DNA of 64,000 nucleotides, from assembly GCF_018130065.1 (NCBI RefSeq), contig NZ_JAFCME010000030.1, positions 1-64,000 of the forward strand. The letters are read 5' to 3'. The DNA is from Bradyrhizobium sp. AUGA SZCCT0158. GTDB taxonomy: Bacteria; Pseudomonadota; Alphaproteobacteria; Rhizobiales; Xanthobacteraceae. The notes under the pieces were generated by a model. The model made no database searches, was not told the DNA's origin, and saw only the letters and a program-made list of their open reading frames with translations. Each line of letters opens with the position of its first letter. Position 1 is the first letter of the stretch. Positions 40,974-49,370 of this stretch are shown here, one piece after another. A program made the position numbers and the translations under genes.

Positions 40974-42023
40974 ATGAACACGCCCTCCCGCATCGTCACC
41001 CCCGAGCGCCGCAGCGACGATGTCGGCGATACCGCGCTGCGCCCGCAATTGCTGGCGGAGTTCGTCGGCCAGGCGCAGGCGCGGAAGAATCTCTCGATCT
41101 TCATCGAGGCGGCGCGCAAGCGCGGCGAGGCGCTGGATCACGTGCTGTTCGTCGGGCCTCCCGGCCTCGGCAAGACCACGCTGGCGCAGATCGTGGCGCG
41201 TGAACTCGGCGTCGGCTTTCGCGCGACCTCCGGACCTGTGATTGCCAAGGCCGGCGACCTCGCCGCGCTCCTGACCAATCTCGAAGAGCGCGACGTGCTG
41301 TTCATCGACGAAATCCATCGCCTCAGCCCGGCGGTCGAGGAGGTGCTCTATCCTGCGATGGAGGATTTTCAGCTCGATCTCATCATCGGCGAGGGCCCGG
41401 CGGCGCGATCGGTAAAAATCGAGCTGGCGAAATTCACCCTGGTCGGCGCCACGACGCGTGCGGGCCTGCTCACCAATCCGCTGCGCGATCGCTTCGGCAT
41501 TCCGGTGCGGCTGAATTTCTACACCGTGGAAGAGCTGGAGAAGATTGTCACCCGCGGCGCCCGTGTGCTCAACATCGGCATGACGCCGGACGGCGCCAAC
41601 GAGATCGCGCGCCGCGCCCGCGGCACGCCGCGCATCGCCGGTCGGCTGCTGCGCCGGGTGCGGGATTTTGCGTCCGCCGCGGATGCCACCTCTGTCGACC
41701 GCGCCATTGCCGACCATGCGCTGAGCGCGCTGGAAGTCGATGCCGCCGGCCTCGATGCGATGGACCGGCGATATCTTTCGACCATCGCGCTGAACTATGG
41801 CGGCGGCCCGGTCGGCGTCGAGACCATGGCGGCGGCGCTGTCGGAGCCGCGCGATGCGATCGAGGACATCATCGAGCCGTTCCTGATCCAGTGCGGCTAC
41901 CTGCAGCGCACCCCGCGCGGCCGGCTGTTGACCTCGCACGCCTTCAAACATCTCGGCCTCGCCGAACCCGCCCGCGATCCGGCGCAGTTCGGCCTGTTCG
42001 GCGGCGGGAACGACGAAGACTGA
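40974..42023 (+). CDS. ruvB: Holliday junction branch-migration ATPase RuvB
   Basis: A 349-residue AAA+ motor with Walker A VGPPGLGKTTLA, Walker B LFIDEIHRLSP, sensor 1 LVGATTRAGLL, arginine-finger region NPLRDRFGIPVRL, and a C-terminal winged helix (IQCGYLQRTPRGRLLT). It forms hexamers that pump DNA through RuvA. Complete and of normal length. Confidence 0.97.
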   Translation: MNTPSRIVTPERRSDDVGDTALRPQLLAEFVGQAQARKNLSIFIEAARKRGEALDHVLFVGPPGLGKTTLAQIVARELGVGFRATSGPVIAKAGDLAALLTNLEERDVLFIDEIHRLSPAVEEVLYPAMEDFQLDLIIGEGPAARSVKIELAKFTLVGATTRAGLLTNPLRDRFGIPVRLNFYTVEELEKIVTRGARVLNIGMTPDGANEIARRARGTPRIAGRLLRRVRDFASAADATSVDRAIADHALSALEVDAAGLDAMDRRYLSTIALNYGGGPVGVETMAAALSEPRDAIEDIIEPFLIQCGYLQRTPRGRLLTSHAFKHLGLAEPARDPAQFGLFGGGNDED

Positions 42024-42035
42024 GGAGGCCTTTCG

Positions 42036-42692
42036 TTGCGCGCAGCATGGCTGATCTGGCTTGCGGTGACTGTGCCCCTGAGTGGTTACTTCCTGGCCGG
42101 TTATGTCGCCAGCCTAAGCGCGGCTGTTCCGATCACGCTCTCGCCCGGCTTCGTCGCCAACCAGACGCTGTTCCGATTCGGAGACGATCGCTTGCGGATG
42201 GAATTGGAATTCCGCGGGGAGCATACCGACAGACCCGAGCTCGGCGAGTATACGACCCGATCACGTCCTTCGGATCGTCTGGAATTCTCGAACCCAGGTG
42301 CGGAAATTCTTCTCAAGGCATCGTCGGACTCGTCAGAAATCCCGACCCCGTATTCGGCGTTACCGAAGACAGGCTACGACAGTTCTCATATTTACCGAGG
42401 TTTGGTTGCTGAATTGAATGAGGCTCTTGGGGTATGGAATTGGCCGCCGACAAACCCCGGTCTCGCTCTCCAGTCCGGTATGAACAGCGTGCGTATCGAA
42501 GTAACAACTGTTGGTCCACAGCTTGCCGGCGAAAGCGTAAGGTTGCTCATTCACCCTGAAGTCGGGTTCAAGGCGTGCGGGTCGCAGGTCTGCTGGCTCT
42601 GGGGTTGGTTTGCTTGGCCGTTCTTTCTCTTTACCCAGTCGATCTGGGCTCTTGTCCTCGTCAGCAGAGACCGAAGTCGCGCGATGAAGTGA
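42036..42692 (+). CDS. Hypothetical membrane-anchored protein
   Basis: A 218-residue protein with a hydrophobic N-terminal segment (about 5-28), a soluble central part and a C-terminal membrane helix (about 188-210, WLWGWFAWPFFLFTQSIWA). Start TTG at 42036 follows a strong GAGGAGG ribosome site 12 bases behind ruvB. The central region looks less GC-rich than its neighbours, with codons unlike ruvB, which may mean recent acquisition. No family is recognised, so reality as a gene is likely but not certain. Confidence 0.6.
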   Translation: MRAAWLIWLAVTVPLSGYFLAGYVASLSAAVPITLSPGFVANQTLFRFGDDRLRMELEFRGEHTDRPELGEYTTRSRPSDRLEFSNPGAEILLKASSDSSEIPTPYSALPKTGYDSSHIYRGLVAELNEALGVWNWPPTNPGLALQSGMNSVRIEVTTVGPQLAGESVRLLIHPEVGFKACGSQVCWLWGWFAWPFFLFTQSIWALVLVSRDRSRAMK

Positions 42693-42862
42693 ACCCGACA
42701 GCGGCGCGCGTGATCCGAGCCAGTCGGATTTTTCGGCGGCCAGCATCGCGACGACTGAGATCATCGAACCGGATCGGCCCAATCACGCACTAACAGAAAA
42801 TATCAACAAGTCGGCGGCGCGCGCATCGCGCGGGACCGGCTGTTTTTGCCGTGGAGTGCCAG

Positions 42863-43732
42863 ATGAAATCGACCGAAGACGCCAAGGTGCTGGCCGTTGT
42901 CGCGGCAGCGCCGGAACTGGGCACGCCCGACGATTCCGACAACTTCCTCAACGCGATGCCTGTCGACGAACTGGCCTCATTGTGGGCTGTGCTGCAGCGG
43001 CTGAGCAAGCGCGACCAGACCTCCGGCGCCTGGGCGGCCAAGCTCTATTTCGATCATCTGCCGCACCGCAAGCCGGATCGCGCGCTCGATCTTGCGCTCG
43101 AAGTGCTGCGCAGTGAATCCGACAAGCCGACCGTGATGCAGCTCAATGAAAAGTTCATGATGTCGCTGATGTATGCCCACGGCGAAAGCGTGATCGATCG
43201 GATCGAGGCCGAGGCGAAGGACAATGCCCGGCTGCGCTGGCTGCTCGGCGGCATTCTGCTCGGACCAAACAAGCCGTTGAAGCAACGCATCCAGGCGATC
43301 GCCGACCTCAAGGGCTGGAAGGCCGACGACATCGCGCGACGGACCCCAAAACAGCCGCTCGATTGCGAAGCCATGACGCTGCCGGAGTTGGCTCGCGCCT
43401 GGGTCGAACAACATTCGAAATCCGACAGCGACCGCGATGACAATTTCTTTGCGATGATGGATTATGAGAGCGAATTGCGGGAGGAGGATCCGGACAGGGC
43501 GATCGATCTGATCGTCGCGATCCTCGAGATCGAGACCAATCCGGCGCTGCTGTCGCTCCTCGCGGCCGGTCCGCTCGAGGATGTCATCAGCATGGAAACC
43601 ATCGACCGCATCGAGCGCGAGGCGCAGGCCAGCGACCGTTTTCGAGATCTTTTGGGCGGCGTCTGGTACTACCGCGCCTCCGACGAATTGAGGGCCCGGC
43701 TCGACGCGCTGGTCGGGGAGAACAGGTGGTAA
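42863..43732 (+). CDS. Hypothetical protein with two DUF6869-like repeats
   Basis: A 289-residue soluble helical protein built of two similar halves. In each, a leader (MPVDELASLWAVLQR or MTLPELARAWVEQH) is followed by PDRALDL/PDRAIDL, a stretch on relief of a leucine-rich helix, the pair ESVIDRIEAEAKDNARLRWL / ETIDRIEREAQASDRFRDLL, and LLGG. This looks like an internal duplication of a DUF6869-type module. ATG at 42863 has a GTGGAG ribosome site. No function is known; it stands between a hypothetical gene and a phosphoesterase. Confidence 0.75.
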   Translation: MKSTEDAKVLAVVAAAPELGTPDDSDNFLNAMPVDELASLWAVLQRLSKRDQTSGAWAAKLYFDHLPHRKPDRALDLALEVLRSESDKPTVMQLNEKFMMSLMYAHGESVIDRIEAEAKDNARLRWLLGGILLGPNKPLKQRIQAIADLKGWKADDIARRTPKQPLDCEAMTLPELARAWVEQHSKSDSDRDDNFFAMMDYESELREEDPDRAIDLIVAILEIETNPALLSLLAAGPLEDVISMETIDRIEREAQASDRFRDLLGGVWYYRASDELRARLDALVGENRW

Positions 43733-43823
43733 CCTTAATGCAACTGCTGACGATCTGCACAAACGCACCCCAATTCCGGCTCAATACCCGCCCATGTTTG
43801 CGATGCATCACGATTGACCAGCC

Positions 43824-44735
43824 ATGATTTCACGCCGACATTTCTTTAAACTCTTTGGTGGATTGGGCGCTCTCGGCGTCACGACCACGGCCTACGGATT
43901 CTCCGAACCCGCGCTGCAGCTTCGCGTCACGCGGTACAACCTTCTGCCGCCGCAATGGCCCGCCGATCTCAAGCTCAAGATCGCCGTCATCACCGACCTG
44001 CACGCCTGCGATCCCTGGATGTCGCTCGACCGCATCCAGGGGATCGTCGAGCGCACCAACGCACTGAAGGCCGACGTCATCGTCATGCTCGGCGACTACG
44101 TGGCCGGGCACCGCAAGGTGACGCGCTTCATCCCGGCCGATGAATGGGCGCCGGTGCTGGCCGGGCTCAAGGCCCCGCTCGGCGTGCACGCCATTCTCGG
44201 CAATCACGACTGGTGGGAAGACAAGGAGGTGCAGCGCGAAGGCAAGGGCCACACCATCGCCCGCCGCGCGCTGGAGGCGTCAGGTATTCCGGTTTACGAC
44301 AACGACGCCAAGCGTCTCACCAAGGACGGGCGTTCGTTCTGGCTGGCCGGCCTTGGCGATCAACTGGCCTATTTTCCGGCACGCCGCTTCCGCCCGGTGC
44401 GGCGTATCGGCGTCGACGATCTCGGGGCCACGCTGGCGAAAGTCAGCGATGACGCGCCGGTTATTCTGCTGGCGCATGAGCCCGACATCGCCAGGCGCGT
44501 GCCGGCGCGGGTGTCACTGCAGCTCTCCGGTCATACCCATGGCGGTCAGGTGCGCCTGTTCGGCTGGTCGCCGGTGTCGCCGTCGGGACAGAAACTGGCC
44601 TACGGCCATATCCGCATGAAGCACGACATCGTCGTCTCCGGTGGCCTCGGCTGCAGCATCATGCCGCTCCGCATCGGCGTTCCCCCGGAGATCGTGCTGG
44701 TGACGCTGGGCGGGCAGGGCCCGGTCGTGGCGTAA
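43824..44735 (+). CDS. Tat-exported metallophosphoesterase (YkuE/YaeI-like)
   Basis: A 303-residue phosphodiesterase with an N-terminal twin-arginine signal (SRRHFFK, then a short hydrophobic stretch to about residue 24). All five metal motifs are present: ITDLHAC, MLGDYVAG, LGNHDWW, LAHEPD and GHTHGGQVRL. Relatives act on cell-envelope lipids or lipid A precursors. It is probably folded with metal in the cytoplasm and then exported. No linked partner is evident. Confidence 0.9.
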   Translation: MISRRHFFKLFGGLGALGVTTTAYGFSEPALQLRVTRYNLLPPQWPADLKLKIAVITDLHACDPWMSLDRIQGIVERTNALKADVIVMLGDYVAGHRKVTRFIPADEWAPVLAGLKAPLGVHAILGNHDWWEDKEVQREGKGHTIARRALEASGIPVYDNDAKRLTKDGRSFWLAGLGDQLAYFPARRFRPVRRIGVDDLGATLAKVSDDAPVILLAHEPDIARRVPARVSLQLSGHTHGGQVRLFGWSPVSPSGQKLAYGHIRMKHDIVVSGGLGCSIMPLRIGVPPEIVLVTLGGQGPVVA

Positions 44736-44804
44736 TCTGTCGCGCTTGCGCGGCAGGCGGATTTTGCGCAAAACGATGGCTTTCCAGGCGATCGAGGGCC
44801 GCAA

Positions 44805-45254
44805 TTGACTTTACCCCACATCGACGGCGCGGTCCGCGACGGCCGCCATCACATGCAGGTCCGCGTCTACTACGAGGACACGGATTTCTCCGGCATCGTC
44901 TACCACGCCAATTATCTGCGCTTCATGGAGCGCGGCCGCACCAATCATCTGCGGCTGATGGGTGCCGATCAGCATGCGCTGTTCGAGCAGGCGCAGGCGG
45001 AGACGCCGGGCTTTGCCTTCGTGGTCCGCTCGATGGAAATCGATTTCCTGCGGCCGGCGCGGATGGACGATCTGCTCGACGTGGTGACCTGGCCGATCGC
45101 GGTGAAGGGCGCCTCGATCACGCTGGCGCAGGAAGTGCGACGCGGCGGGGAAGCTCTGGTTACGGCCAAGGTGCGCGTCGCCTTCATTTGCGAGGGGCGG
45201 GCGAAGCCGATCCCGAAATCGCTCCGGTTGCTGCTGAAGGCCGATCTGGATTGA
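44805..45254 (+). CDS. ybgC: Tol-Pal associated acyl-CoA thioesterase YbgC
   Basis: A 149-residue hotdog-fold thioesterase with the active-site segment YYEDTDFSGIVYHANYLRFMERGR (Asp in EDTD) shown in shortened form here as EDTDFSGIVYHANYL. It hydrolyses short or long acyl-CoAs and is usually the first gene of the ybgC-tolQRAB-pal cluster. Here tolQ does not follow; DUF1348 and TetR genes do. Start TTG at 44805 gives the usual N-terminus; ATG at 44853 is possible. Confidence 0.9.
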   Translation: MTLPHIDGAVRDGRHHMQVRVYYEDTDFSGIVYHANYLRFMERGRTNHLRLMGADQHALFEQAQAETPGFAFVVRSMEIDFLRPARMDDLLDVVTWPIAVKGASITLAQEVRRGGEALVTAKVRVAFICEGRAKPIPKSLRLLLKADLD

Positions 45255-45267
45255 TTTCGCCGAATAC

Positions 45268-45294
45268 TTGACACTCTGTACCGATCGGTACAGT
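45268..45294 (+). promoter_or_regulatory. Promoter with TetR-type operator
   Basis: TTGACA (45268-45273) is followed by the perfect 18-bp palindrome CTGTACCGATCGGTACAG (45276-45293). The palindrome covers the spacer and a TACAGT -10 (45289-45294). CCGATCGG centres of this type are common TetR-family operators. The downstream TetR gene at 45801 is the obvious autoregulator, controlling DUF1348 and itself. Confidence 0.7.
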
Positions 45295-45325
45295 CTCCGG
45301 CTCGTTCAGAAGCCGGAGATACCCG

Positions 45326-45793
45326 ATGTCGCGCCCGCCCTTGCCGCCGTTCACGCGAGAGACCGCTGCCCAGAAAGCGCGCATGGCGGAGGACGCCTGG
45401 AATTCGCGCGATCCCGTGCGGGTCTCGCTGGCCTATACCGAGGACAGCCGCTGGCGGAACCGCGCCGAATTTTTCGAAGGCCGCGCCGCGATCGTTGAAT
45501 TCCTCACCCGCAAATGGGCGAAGGAGCACGAATACCGCTTGATCAAGGATCTCTGGGCCTTCGACGCCAACCGCATCGCGGTGCGCTTCCAGTATGAATG
45601 GCATGACGGTGCCGGGCAGTGGCACCGCTCCTACGGCAACGAGCAATGGGAGTTCGACGAGCACGGCCTGATGCGCCGGCGCGAGGCCAGCATCAACGAT
45701 GTCGAGATTGCCGAGAAAGACCGGCGCTTTCATTGGGCCGCGCCCGGACCGCGTCCGGCGGATGTCGCGGGCTTGAGCGAGAGCCCGTTCTAG
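45326..45793 (+). CDS. DUF1348 nuclear-transport-factor-2-like protein
   Basis: A 155-residue cone-shaped alpha/beta protein of the SnoaL/NTF2 superfamily, DUF1348 branch (PPFTRETAAQKARMAEDAWNS, SRWRNRAEFFEGR, YGNEQWEFDEHGLMRRREAS). These proteins bind small hydrophobic molecules, but the ligand is unknown. It lies seven bases before a TetR gene and downstream of the palindromic operator at 45276, so it is likely repressed by that TetR. Confidence 0.88.
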   Translation: MSRPPLPPFTRETAAQKARMAEDAWNSRDPVRVSLAYTEDSRWRNRAEFFEGRAAIVEFLTRKWAKEHEYRLIKDLWAFDANRIAVRFQYEWHDGAGQWHRSYGNEQWEFDEHGLMRRREASINDVEIAEKDRRFHWAAPGPRPADVAGLSESPF

Positions 45794-45800
45794 CGGAGCC

Positions 45801-46376
45801 ATGGCCAAGGGAACTATAGCCAAGACCGTTTCCGAACGCGCCGACCTATTGCCGCTGATCTCGGAGGTGTTCCGCAGCCACGGTTATGAAGGCGCGACGC
45901 TGGCGCTGATCGGCAAGGCCACGGGTCTGGGGAAGGGCAGCCTCTATCATTTCTTCCCCGACGGCAAAGCGCAGATGGCGGCGGAAGTCCTGGCCGAGAT
46001 TGATCACTGGTTTGAGGTCAATATCTTCGCAGCCCTGCGCAACTCCGATGATCCCGCACAGGCGATTTCCGACATGACCGCTTGTGTCGACCGCTATTTC
46101 CGTTCGGGCCACCGCGTCTGCCTGGTCGGCGTCATCGCGCTCGGGGCATCGCGAGATATTTTCAGCTCGCAGGTAGCGGATTATTTCAGCCGCTGGAACG
46201 ATGCGCTGGCACAAACACTGCGGCGCGCCGGCTTCAGCGCAAGGGTAGCGCGGCGGCGATCTGCCGATGCGCTGCTGACCATTCAGGGCGCGCTGGTGCT
46301 GGCGCGGGCGCTCGACGACACAAAAGTGTTCGGGCAGGCGATGGTGGATATGAAGGCGCGTTTGCTGGCGAAATGA
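45801..46376 (+). CDS. TetR-family transcriptional regulator
   Basis: A 191-residue repressor with an N-terminal helix-turn-helix (FRSHGYEGATLALIGKATGL, GKGSLYHFFPDGKAQM) and a helical ligand-binding domain containing a cysteine-bearing segment HRVCLVGVIALG. This resembles the YxaF/LmrA-like group. It is cotranscribed with DUF1348 and probably binds CTGTACCGATCGGTACAG upstream. The ligand is unknown. Confidence 0.9.
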   Translation: MAKGTIAKTVSERADLLPLISEVFRSHGYEGATLALIGKATGLGKGSLYHFFPDGKAQMAAEVLAEIDHWFEVNIFAALRNSDDPAQAISDMTACVDRYFRSGHRVCLVGVIALGASRDIFSSQVADYFSRWNDALAQTLRRAGFSARVARRRSADALLTIQGALVLARALDDTKVFGQAMVDMKARLLAK

Positions 46377-46397
46377 GGTACGTCACTTTCCATTGAT

Positions 46398-46520
46398 GTC
46401 GTCCCGGCTTTGAGCCGGGACCCATACCGCGTGATCTATCGGTAGAAAAAAGTCGGCAGACACCCGCCTAAATTACGCACGCCGCGGCGTATGGGCCCCG
46501 GCGTTCGCCGGGGCGACAAC
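46398..46520. repeat. Palindromic repeat, type 4 copy 1
   Basis: GTCGTCCCGGCTTTGAGCC with GGGACCCATA on one side and TATGGGCCCCGGCG with GCCGGGGCGAC on the other form nested arms around a variable centre. A second copy is at 48001-48123. It lies between the convergent TetR and GST genes. Confidence 0.8.
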
Positions 46521-46524
46521 TGAA

Positions 46525-47169
46525 TTACGCCGCCGCCTTGTGCCGGGCGATCTCGGCCTTGTAGAGGTCGAACTCTTCCGCCAGCGCTTTCGCCACGCTC
46601 GGCCGCTTCTTCATCCGGTCGAGATAATCCTTCACGGCTGGATATTTCGAAAAGTCGATCATCGGGGTCGCGATGCTCCAGTTCAGCACGGTGGTGAGAT
46701 AGGCGTCCGCCACGCTGAAATGATCGAGCACGAATTCACGCCCCTCGAGATATTTGTTGAGGTAGTCGAGGCGCGACAGATACCGCTCCAGCGTATAGGC
46801 CTTGACCTCCGCCGGCACGGTCTTGCCGAGCAGCGGCGTGAACAGGCCCTTGTGCAGTTCGGTGCCGATGAAGCACAGCCATTGCTGCAGCTTCGAGCGT
46901 TCGATGCCGGGTCCGGCGCCGATATTGGAATCGGACAGGCGCTCGGCGACGTGCTGCAGGATCGCGGCGTTCTCGGTCAGCGTCACGCCGTCGTCGGTCC
47001 GCACCACGGGCACGAGGCCGAGCGGATTGACCGCGTAGAAATCCGAATCGTCCTTCAACACGCGTTTCGTCTTGGGGTCGACCTCGATGAAGTTGGCCTG
47101 GCTGCCGGCCTCATACAGCGCGATCCTGGTTGCCATCGAGCAGGCGAGGGGCGAGAAATAAAGGTCCAT
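46525..47169 (-). CDS. Glutathione S-transferase (beta-like)
   Basis: A 214-residue two-domain GST. The N-terminal thioredoxin fold begins MDLYFSPLACSMATRIAL with the beta-class catalytic Cys at residue 10. It has the NPLGLVPVV cis-proline loop and TENAAILQHVAE glutathione-binding segment. The C-terminal helical domain contains VADAYLTTVLNW. It conjugates or reduces electrophiles. It is divergent from a TetR gene, 121 bases away, and is probably its target. Confidence 0.93.
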   Translation of the reverse strand: MDLYFSPLACSMATRIALYEAGSQANFIEVDPKTKRVLKDDSDFYAVNPLGLVPVVRTDDGVTLTENAAILQHVAERLSDSNIGAGPGIERSKLQQWLCFIGTELHKGLFTPLLGKTVPAEVKAYTLERYLSRLDYLNKYLEGREFVLDHFSVADAYLTTVLNWSIATPMIDFSKYPAVKDYLDRMKKRPSVAKALAEEFDLYKAEIARHKAAA

Positions 47170-47233
47170 GGTCGAATCTCCCTGTGGGGTTCACTTTTGG
47201 GGTTTCGGTCTTTGGCTTCAGACGGTCGCGACG

Positions 47234-47268
47234 GCTGAGCTTGATTTATGTACCGCTTCGTATAAATA
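47234..47268. promoter_or_regulatory. Imperfect operator between GST and TetR genes
   Basis: In the 121-base divergent spacer, TTTATGTACCGCTTCGTATA and the following AATA form an imperfect inverted repeat in an A/T-rich stretch likely to contain both promoters. It is a candidate site for the TetR regulator encoded at 47291. Confidence 0.35.
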
Positions 47269-47290
47269 AGCGTCAAGGATTATTTGCAAG

Positions 47291-47998
47291 ATGGTACAAA
47301 AAAGGAATCCACCGCCGCCGCGTGCCCGGGCCAAGGCGAAGGCTGAGCTTTCAATGCCCGAGCCTGCGAGGCCGCAACCCCCGGCCGGCGGCATCCCGCC
47401 AAAACGCCGCGGCCGGCCGCGCGCCTATGAGCCTGACGTGGCGCTGTCGCGCGCGCTCGATGTGTTCTGGAAGGACGGCTTTGCCGCGACCTCGCTCGAT
47501 GATCTCAGCGCCGCCACCGGCATGAACCGGCCGAGCCTCTATGGCGCGTTCGGCGACAAGCGCGAACTCTACAAGAAGACCTATGAGAGCTACCGCAACC
47601 GCGCCCGCGCGCGGATGGGCGAGGCCTTCGCGGCCGACATGCCGCTGCGGCCGATGCTGCTTCGAATCTATGGCATCGCGCTCGACATGTATCTGTCGGG
47701 CGAGGGCGGACCGCGCGGCTGTTTCACTGTGATGACCGCGACCTCGGAAGCGGTGTTCGACCCTGACATCCGCGCCCTGGTGGTCAGCGGCCTCGGCGAG
47801 ATGGATCGATTCTTTGCGCGGCTGTTCAAGATCGCACAGGAGCGCGGCGAACTCGCCGCCTCCGCCGATCCGCAAGTGCTGGCGAATCTCGCGTCGGCGA
47901 CCATCCACACCATTGCGATCCGCGCCCGCGCCCAGATCCCGCGCGCGGAACTGGAAGCGCTCGTCAACGGCGCTGTCGATGTGATGGTGCGCGGGTAA
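47291..47998 (+). CDS. TetR-family transcriptional regulator
   Basis: A 235-residue TetR protein with a long basic, proline-rich N-terminal extension (about 1-45, ending PPKRRGRPRAYEPD), which is AcrR/YcdC-like. The helix-turn-helix follows (FAATSLDDLSAATGMNRPSL, YGAFGDKRELY). The C-terminal domain includes GPRGCFTVMTATSEAV, as in regulators of the YcfQ/NemR group that sense electrophiles by a cysteine. Divergent from a GST gene, its probable target. ATG at 47291; internal ATG at 47354 is an alternative start. Confidence 0.9.
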   Translation: MVQKRNPPPPRARAKAKAELSMPEPARPQPPAGGIPPKRRGRPRAYEPDVALSRALDVFWKDGFAATSLDDLSAATGMNRPSLYGAFGDKRELYKKTYESYRNRARARMGEAFAADMPLRPMLLRIYGIALDMYLSGEGGPRGCFTVMTATSEAVFDPDIRALVVSGLGEMDRFFARLFKIAQERGELAASADPQVLANLASATIHTIAIRARAQIPRAELEALVNGAVDVMVRG

Positions 47999-48000
47999 CT

Positions 48001-48123
48001 GTCGTCCCGGCCTTGAGCCGGGACCCATACGCCGCGGCGGATGTTGTTGAATGGAAGATAACGACCAGCGTGCAAACCAATAATCGCCGGTGGCTATGGG
48101 CCCCGGCTCAAGGCCGGGACGAC
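48001..48123. repeat. Palindromic repeat, type 4 copy 2
   Basis: It starts GTCGTCCCGGCCTTGAGCCG and ends with the mirrored GCTCAAGGCCGGGACGAC, with inner GGGACCCATA/TATGGGCCCC arms like the copy at 46398-46520. It sits between the convergent TetR and ghrA genes. Confidence 0.8.
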
Positions 48124-48142
48124 ATCGTCATTCAAATTGGAC

Positions 48143-49108
48143 TCAATACCCCCGTCCGCGGTCCACCACATTCTCCAGCGCGCCGCCGGCCTCGAAACGT
48201 TCGATCTGCTGCGCGACGTATTTCGAAATCTCTTCGGGATCGGTGTCGGCGGCGTTGTGCGGGGTCAGCACCACCTTTGGATGGGTCCAGAACGGGCTGT
48301 CCGCGGGCAGCGGTTCGGTCACGTAGACGTCGAGCGAGGCGCCGCCGAGGGTGCCGTCTTCCAGGCAGCTCAGAATGTCGGCTTCGTTCTGCAAGGCGCC
48401 GCGGCCGGCATTGATCAGGACCGGCGCGCCCATCGGGCTGCTGCGGTTGAGTTTCTCGAACATCCCGCGATTGAGGATACCCCGCGTATCGGCCGTGAGC
48501 GGCAGTAGGCTGACCAGAATGTCGGTCTGCCGCAGGAAGGCCTCCAATTGCTGTTCGCCGTGAAAGCAGGGGACGCCGGCGATTTCCTTGGGGCTCCGGC
48601 TCCAGCCGACGACCTTGAAGCCGACGTGCTTGAGGACCCCGGCCGCATGGGCACCCAGCGCGCCCAACCCCATGATGCCGACGGTGATCGCGCCCGCCGC
48701 CCATTGCGGCTGCGGCGACCAGCGTTTCACCCGCTGGCTCTCGCGCAGATAAAGCTCCTGCCGATGGTGCATCAGCGCGTGCAGCACGACATATTCGGTC
48801 ATCCGCTCGGTAAGGTCGCTTACCGCGACCCGCACCAGCGGCAGGTCGGGCAGCGAGGTGTCAGCCATCAGCGCATCGACGCCGGCGCCGAGGTTGAAGA
48901 TGACGCGCAGATTCTTGAACGCGGCGAGGTCCCCCGGCTTCGGCTTCCATACCGCGGCGTAATGGACCTCGGCCGGGTCGAACGATGGATCCGGCATCTC
49001 CACCACGAGGCGATCCGGGCAGACGTCGCCAAACCGCTTCATCCACCGCGACGCTGCCCAGTTATCGGTCCCGCCACGCACCAGCAGCGCAAGCGCCCCT
49101 TTTTTCAT
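48143..49108 (-). CDS. ghrA: Glyoxylate/hydroxypyruvate reductase A-like D-2-hydroxyacid dehydrogenase
   Basis: A 321-residue NAD(P)H-dependent reductase. The nucleotide-binding loop is GIMGLGALGAHAA, the catalytic Arg lies in INAGRGALQNEADI, and the catalytic His lies in LTPHNAADTDP. It reduces glyoxylate and hydroxypyruvate. ATG at 49108 (MKKGALALLVRGG) was preferred to the frame start at 49165. It is divergent from the YciI-sigma operon, with 262 bases between them. Confidence 0.9.
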   Translation of the reverse strand: MKKGALALLVRGGTDNWAASRWMKRFGDVCPDRLVVEMPDPSFDPAEVHYAAVWKPKPGDLAAFKNLRVIFNLGAGVDALMADTSLPDLPLVRVAVSDLTERMTEYVVLHALMHHRQELYLRESQRVKRWSPQPQWAAGAITVGIMGLGALGAHAAGVLKHVGFKVVGWSRSPKEIAGVPCFHGEQQLEAFLRQTDILVSLLPLTADTRGILNRGMFEKLNRSSPMGAPVLINAGRGALQNEADILSCLEDGTLGGASLDVYVTEPLPADSPFWTHPKVVLTPHNAADTDPEEISKYVAQQIERFEAGGALENVVDRGRGY

Positions 49109-49316
49109 TGATTTTCCCTTCGTATCGCCACGCAGCGTGACCGGTACCTTCTGAGGATTGAACATTCCTCTAACCTCCTTTCATCAAGCAAGGGAGATAC
49201 CAAATGGCCAAATCATCGTAATTCCGGCTGCGGTCATGGCTGTCATGCACCTGCCGGCATTTCGATTGTCGGTCTCTGACAGGGCACGGAACACTCGAAA
49301 ATTTCTTTCGCTCCCC

Positions 49317-49343
49317 TGTCGGCAGCGGGCATAACCATTCGTC
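49317..49343 (+). promoter_or_regulatory. ECF42-type promoter of the YciI-sigma operon
   Basis: TGTCGG (49317-49322), a 17-base spacer ending TT, then CGTC (49340-49343), 27 bases before the YciI start. This agrees with the reported ECF42 motif (TGTCGA with CG[AT]C). The same element recurs at 52381, 61625 and 62905 with identical spacing, which makes autoregulation by the adjacent sigma factor likely. Confidence 0.75.
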
Positions 49344-49370
49344 ATTACAAAGAACGGAGATGCCGGTCGC

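Noticed and set aside
46398..48123. CRISPR-like array
   Set aside because: The repeated pieces are two separate palindromic elements with long non-uniform spacing and genes between them, not short regular repeats and spacers.
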